64,000 nt of DNA from an uncultured Collinsella sp. (GTDB taxonomy: Bacteria; Actinomycetota; Coriobacteriia; Coriobacteriales; Coriobacteriaceae): the NCBI GenBank assembly GCA_958413895.1, contig CATYVQ010000014.1, positions 1 through 64,000 on the forward strand, written 5' to 3'. Shown piece by piece: positions 60,539-64,000 of the stretch (positions are counted from its first letter, which is position 1; each line of letters opens with the position of its first letter). The translations under genes and the position numbers were made by a program. Below the pieces are notes generated by a model that was not told the origin of the DNA, made no database searches, and worked only from the letters and a program-made list of their open reading frames with translations.

Positions 60539-61384
60539 TTATTCGGCTTCCATCTCCGCTGTCACACGGCGATACATCTCGATAACCTGAGTCGTCGCCT
60601 TGGACGGATCCTGATAGTAGCGGCCATCACACGTCTCGGCCGAGACATAGCCCGTATAGCCGTGGCGCATGAGTGCCTCGAGGTCGGCACGCATATCACG
60701 CTCGCCGTCGCCCCAGGCAAGATGCGTCGTGCCGCCGCCCACATCTACAAAGTGGGTGTGAACGATCTTGTCGCCCAAAACCTCAAAGTAGCCGTCGATC
60801 GTGTCGCCGGCAACTTCCATGGCGCCAAAGTCGATACAGGCCTTCAGGTTGGGACGATCGACCGCCTCGAGGATGCGCGCGACATCCTGTGCGGTGTTGA
60901 CCAACACGGACTCCGACGGCTGCAGGGCCTCGAGCGCGACGCGAATACCGCGCGTATCGGCGTAGTCGCACACCGAGCGCAGCATGGCAACGCTGCGGGC
61001 CCAGGCGTCCTCAGCCGGCTCGTCCAGATAGGCCCAACCACTCGTCACCAGAATCTGCGGCACGCCCAACTCAACGGCAACGTCGATCACATTCTTAAAG
61101 TACGAGAGGATGCGTTTTTGGCCCGCCTCACCGCGCACTGCGACGTTCCACGGCTTGGGGTTGTTCTGCTCGGGGCACACGCACACGATCTTGATACCGT
61201 ATTGGGCGGCAAGATCGCGAATCTTATCCACCGAATCGTGCTCATGGCAATCCACATACAGGTGCATCGAGCCGGTCCACAGCTCGATATTGCGATAGCC
61301 GGCCTCACCTGCAGCCTTAAAAAACGTCTCGATGCTGTAGTAACGATGGTTGATGTTCATGAGCGAAAGCTCGGGTACGACCAT
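60539..61384 (-). CDS. Sugar phosphate isomerase/epimerase (FrlC-like)
   Basis: A 281-residue AP-endonuclease-2-type (beta/alpha)8 barrel. Motifs: the N-terminal MVVPELSLMNINHRYYS, GYRNIELWTGSMHLYVD, the metal-binding glutamate in VALEALQPSES, ACIDFGAMEVAGD and VHTHFVDVGGGTTHLAWGDG. The closest functional type by pattern and context is FrlC, the epimerase linking psicoselysine to fructoselysine. The substrate is inferred. It lies 112 nt after the IID gene in the same direction. Confidence 0.82.
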   Translation of the reverse strand: MVVPELSLMNINHRYYSIETFFKAAGEAGYRNIELWTGSMHLYVDCHEHDSVDKIRDLAAQYGIKIVCVCPEQNNPKPWNVAVRGEAGQKRILSYFKNVIDVAVELGVPQILVTSGWAYLDEPAEDAWARSVAMLRSVCDYADTRGIRVALEALQPSESVLVNTAQDVARILEAVDRPNLKACIDFGAMEVAGDTIDGYFEVLGDKIVHTHFVDVGGGTTHLAWGDGERDMRADLEALMRHGYTGYVSAETCDGRYYQDPSKATTQVIEMYRRVTAEMEAE

Positions 61385-61496
61385 AGCCCTCCCCTTTCGT
61401 ACGGAGTTTTAAAAAACAGGGGGCCGCCGCAGATGCGACAAGCCCCCCAAAGATCGACGCAACCGTTAGACGCGATGGAAGCGCGATTCGAACATA

Positions 61497-62321
61497 TTAG
61501 GCAAGCACGCCAAAGTAAGCGCCGATGATGCCCACGACCATGGTGCAGAGGATCAGGACCATCGGGTTGATCTTCTTGGAGAGCAGCCAGTAGTAGAGCC
61601 AGAAGGCGGCCATACCGAGCATACCGGGCATGATGCCGTCCAGGATGTCCTGGAGAGTTTGGGCGGAGTCGCCCTGACCAATGGCGATGGGCAACGAAGC
61701 CCAGAACATGTCCTTGCTCATGGCGCCGACGACCATAACGCCGACAATGCCGACGCAGGCCATGATCTTTTGCATCAGGCCGGTCTTCTGAGCCTCGTCG
61801 AGGAAGCCAATGCCTAGCTCATAACCCTTGATAGCGCCAAAGATACGAATCAGGAACGCCGGGATGTTGTAGACGAGCAGGAAGGCGATGGGGCCAAAGA
61901 CGTTGCCGGCCTGGCACAGGCTGATGCCCACGGCAGCGGCGACGACGCGCAGGGTGGACAGGAAGAAGGAGTCACCCAGGCCGGAAAGCGGACCCATGAG
62001 GGCGGCCTTGATGTCGTTGACGCTCTCGGGCTCAACCTCGCCACGAGCGACCTTTTCTTCCATGGCCATCGCGATGCCGCCCACGAAGGGAGCGAGCTGC
62101 GGGGTGATGTTGAAGAATGCGCTGTGACGGTGCAAGGCCTCGGCGTAATCATCGGGACGGCCGGCATAGATCTTCTTGAGCATGTTGGCGACCATCAGGC
62201 AGAAGGCAATGTTCATCTGCTTGTAGTAGGTCCAGGAGAATTCCATGCCCAGGGCGCCGGTGTTCACGGCGCTCTTAATGAGGTCGGAGCGAGTAATCTG
62301 GTTCTCGGAATTAGAAGTCAT
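61497..62321 (-). CDS. PTS mannose-family IID
   Basis: Membrane IID component of a mannose/fructose/sorbose-family PTS. The 274-residue product has the long cytoplasmic N-terminal part with NTGALGMEFSWTYYKQMN, the family motif LMGPLSGLGDSFFLSTLRV (about 116-134) and C-terminal membrane segments. The ATG at 62321 overlaps the IIC stop codon by 11 nt and has AAGGGG 9 nt upstream. Confidence 0.94.
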   Translation of the reverse strand: MTSNSENQITRSDLIKSAVNTGALGMEFSWTYYKQMNIAFCLMVANMLKKIYAGRPDDYAEALHRHSAFFNITPQLAPFVGGIAMAMEEKVARGEVEPESVNDIKAALMGPLSGLGDSFFLSTLRVVAAAVGISLCQAGNVFGPIAFLLVYNIPAFLIRIFGAIKGYELGIGFLDEAQKTGLMQKIMACVGIVGVMVVGAMSKDMFWASLPIAIGQGDSAQTLQDILDGIMPGMLGMAAFWLYYWLLSKKINPMVLILCTMVVGIIGAYFGVLA

Positions 62322-63084
62322 CGTCCTCATCCCCTTCCACAGAAAGCTGGGACTGGGCGCCACCAAGGCCCAGCAGGTCGTACTTGTCGATGCCGATGAT
62401 GATTGCGATCAGGGCGACGCCGAGGACGGGCACGTTGGCATAGGAGCACAGCAGGAAGCCCAGGAAGTAGAACGGCACGAGCTGCTTGGTAAGCACCAGA
62501 CGGCCGAGCATGGCGAAGCCCATGGCAGGCAGGATGTTGGCTGCGACGCCAAAGCCATCGAGGACGAACGTCGGGATGAAGTCGAGCAGGCCCTGAACGG
62601 CGTCGGCACCCAGATAGAAGGAGACCGAGCACAGGATAAAGGCCAGGACGACAATCACGAGACCGATAATCCAGTGCATAGCGTAGATACCCTTGAGGTT
62701 ACCCTTGCTGGCAAAGACGTCGGCACGGTCGACCAGAAGGGGCATACCGGCGTTGACGACGTTCTTAATGGCCAAGCATAGAGTGGCGATGGGCATCGCG
62801 AGCGCGATAGCGGCCTCGGTGCTCTGACCCAGCTGAATAGCGAAGGCGCAGGCGAGCACACCGCCAATACACTCATCGGGCGGCACGTAAGCGCCGATGG
62901 AGATTGAACCCATGAAGAGCAGCTCGAGGCTCGCACCGATGGCGAGGCCGGACTGCAGGTCCCCGAGGACTATGCCGACGAGCGGGCACAGAACGATCGG
63001 GCGGAACGCATAGAGCGTACCGAGCTGATAATCGAGCTTACCGAAGGCAGCGATAAGTCCGATGAGGATCGCTTGAACAAGCAT
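62311..63084 (-). CDS. PTS mannose-family IIC
   Basis: Membrane IIC component of the same PTS, 257 residues with about seven hydrophobic segments. Family patterns include GIVLGDLQSGLAIGASLELLFMG (about 38-60, read in two parts) and IGAYVPPDECIGGVLA. GGGAGG precedes the ATG. The acidic tail EGDEDDDF is unusual. A long 294-nt gap with control elements separates it from the IIB gene. Confidence 0.94.
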   Translation of the reverse strand: MLVQAILIGLIAAFGKLDYQLGTLYAFRPIVLCPLVGIVLGDLQSGLAIGASLELLFMGSISIGAYVPPDECIGGVLACAFAIQLGQSTEAAIALAMPIATLCLAIKNVVNAGMPLLVDRADVFASKGNLKGIYAMHWIIGLVIVVLAFILCSVSFYLGADAVQGLLDFIPTFVLDGFGVAANILPAMGFAMLGRLVLTKQLVPFYFLGFLLCSYANVPVLGVALIAIIIGIDKYDLLGLGGAQSQLSVEGDEDDDF

Positions 63085-63183
63085 TGTTCCTCCCTTTGAT
63101 CCCTCTTGGATCCGCGCGGCGATTCCCGACTTGTCAGCGCGCCCTTTTCCATGCCGACAATCGCCTAGACAGATCCAGCTTGT

Positions 63184-63212
63184 ACCGGTGTGCTGTTAAC
63201 ACCTAAACCGGT
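63184..63212 (-). promoter_or_regulatory. ACCGGT palindrome in the IIC leader
   Basis: ACCGGTGT and ACACC...ACCGGT form an inverted repeat around TTAAC. It lies just downstream of the predicted -10 box and may be an operator or a leader hairpin. Confidence 0.45.
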
Positions 63213-63222
63213 GCAAATGATT

Positions 63223-63266
63223 TGATACCAATTATATAGTCATGAGAAAACTATTTAATACCAATC
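63223..63266 (-). promoter_or_regulatory. Repeated operator-like site upstream of PTS IIC
   Basis: On the minus strand GATTGGTATTAAATA and TATAATTGGTATCA lie 29 nt apart, as upstream of the SIS gene (60321-60366). Confidence 0.65.
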
Positions 63267-63344
63267 GCTCAACGGGCGTGTACTCCCGGTGAACGGTAGA
63301 TGGGGGTAACGGGTAAAGCGTTTATCCGGTACGCCCACGAATAG

Positions 63345-63367
63345 GGGCGGCGCCGTGCGCGCCGCCC
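63345..63367 (-). terminator. Hairpin past the PTS IIB gene
   Basis: A 9-bp stem GGGCGGCGC / GCGCCGCCC lies 12 nt past the stop codon, but the following minus-strand sequence is not T-rich. It is a weak terminator or mRNA-stabilising end. Confidence 0.45.
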
Positions 63368-63378
63368 GTGGTTCTCAA

Positions 63379-63861
63379 TTAGAGGGCGCTTAGGGCATCG
63401 ACCTTGGGGTCGTCGGCCAGAGCGCGAATCTCGACCTCGACACCGCGGCCGACGAGCTCACGAATGTCCTCTTCCTCGGCAGCAGTCACAAAGATCTGGC
63501 GGGAGATCTTACGGGCATCGGGACGCTGCTCGTCCTTGGACTTGGTGTTGCCCAGGTTGATGGAGGTAATCTGCGGGCAGCCGTCGACAAGCTGCTTGGC
63601 CTCGGCGATGCTGGCGACGCAGATGATCATCTTGTACTTATCGGTAACACCGGAGTTGATGGCCTCGATGGCGTGCTCCATGTCCTTGATGACGAGCTTG
63701 ACGTTGGCCGGCTTTCCCATCTTGAGCGTAGTCTTCCAGACGGGATCGTTGGCAACCTTGTCGCCAACGCAGAAGATGCAGTCAGAACCCAAGCCCTGGA
63801 CCCAAGAGACGGCCACCTGGCCATGAAGCAGACGATGGTCGACGCGAAGCAGTTGAATCAT
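63379..63861 (-). CDS. PTS mannose-family IIB
   Basis: Cytoplasmic IIB component, 160 residues. The phosphorylated histidine is H15 in LLRVDHRLLHGQVAVSW, the diagnostic motif of the mannose family. The rest (SINLGNTKSKDEQR, VFVTAAEEEDI-like) fits the family. It follows the IIA gene by about 60 nt. Confidence 0.94.
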   Translation of the reverse strand: MIQLLRVDHRLLHGQVAVSWVQGLGSDCIFCVGDKVANDPVWKTTLKMGKPANVKLVIKDMEHAIEAINSGVTDKYKMIICVASIAEAKQLVDGCPQITSINLGNTKSKDEQRPDARKISRQIFVTAAEEEDIRELVGRGVEVEIRALADDPKVDALSAL

Positions 63862-63918
63862 GATTGACCCCCAAAGGTCTCATGCCGGAAACCCGGCCCC
63901 ATTAATAGCAGGCGGTGA

Positions 63919-64000
63919 CTAGAACTCTTCCTCGTCATCCGCATCGGTCAGCAGGTCGTTGACAAACTTGACGCGCGTGTCGTCAGCCGCGAGGATCTCG
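63919..64000 (-). CDS. Partial gene, probably PTS mannose-family IIA
   Basis: The minus strand ends an open frame with VKFVNDLLTDADDEEEF and TAG at 63919. The start lies beyond the window. Position directly upstream of the IIB gene makes a IIA component likely, but the 26 visible residues do not prove it. The acidic end resembles that of the IIC protein. Confidence 0.55.
   Translation of the reverse strand, partial: EILAADDTRVKFVNDLLTDADDEEEF

Larger units (their letters stand above)
63085..63378. other. Regulatory gap between PTS IIB and IIC genes
   Basis: This 294-nt gap holds a GC-rich hairpin after IIB (63345-63367), the repeated operator-like pair (63223-63266) and a further palindrome (63184-63212). 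IIC and IID therefore seem to have their own promoter inside the PTS cluster. Confidence 0.6.

Overview
The window reads as a chromosomal segment of a high-GC, gut-type actinobacterium of the class Coriobacteriia, most likely Collinsella or a close relative. This is inferred from the GC-rich coding style, the abundance of PTS sugar systems, the gene families present and several promoters that start at the start codon. No rRNA or species-diagnostic marker is present, so the genus is a judgement. Most genes lie on the minus strand.

Layout. 1-9.9 kb: NhaA antiporter behind a leader terminator, Mn-dependent pyrophosphatase, ROK glucokinase, and a beta-glucoside module (PTS IIA, IIB, IIC and a GH1 6-phospho-beta-glucosidase) opposite a GntR/UTRA regulator, followed by mannose-6-phosphate isomerase. 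10-12.3 kb: an AbiE-like toxin/antitoxin pair bracketed by repeats. 12.3-27.5 kb: housekeeping genes (PcrA/UvrD helicase, UppP, universal stress protein, a BceRS-like two-component system, PurH, a GNAT enzyme, a DUF2207 membrane protein, GluQ-type tRNA-Asp modifying enzyme, a phosphoesterase). 27.8-39.2 kb: a lower-GC accessory island with a DUF4143 ATPase, a 5-cytosine DNA methyltransferase and, convergent to it, a five-gene operon (GHKL/MORC-like ATPase, Z1 helicase-like protein, unknown protein, PD-(D/E)XK nuclease, AIPR protein). The island ends with a lone AbiEi antitoxin whose toxin is reduced to 21 codons. 39.4-49.5 kb: DUF4342 protein with a two-component system, an orphan PTS IIB with a VOC protein, tRNA-Leu(UAA) with a duplicated 3' end, Ppx/GppA, an FtsB/DivIC-like protein, enolase, MazG, a phosphodiesterase and a LarC C-terminal protein. 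49.8-58.9 kb: a complete histidine pathway (hisJ on the plus strand; hisZ-hisG fusion, D, C, B, H, A, F, I, E on the minus strand). 59.2-64 kb: a mannose-family PTS (IIA partial, IIB, IIC, IID) with a sugar-phosphate epimerase and a SIS-domain isomerase, resembling fructoselysine/glucoselysine use.

How the genes work together. GH1, PTS and glucokinase would import beta-glucosides as 6-phosphates, split them and rephosphorylate free glucose. The his cluster covers every step from PRPP to histidine. The island genes fit the GHKL-Z1 restriction-modification class predicted by comparative genomics, with the methyltransferase protecting host DNA. The mannose-family PTS, epimerase and SIS protein share a promoter-proximal motif and probably form one regulon.

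A second layer is non-coding. At least six nested (two-tier) hairpins of about 90-130 nt sit in gene-free gaps, with locus-specific outer stems and inner hairpins of which two types recur. About ten REP-like palindromes are also scattered between genes. No transposase, integrase, CRISPR array or rRNA was found.
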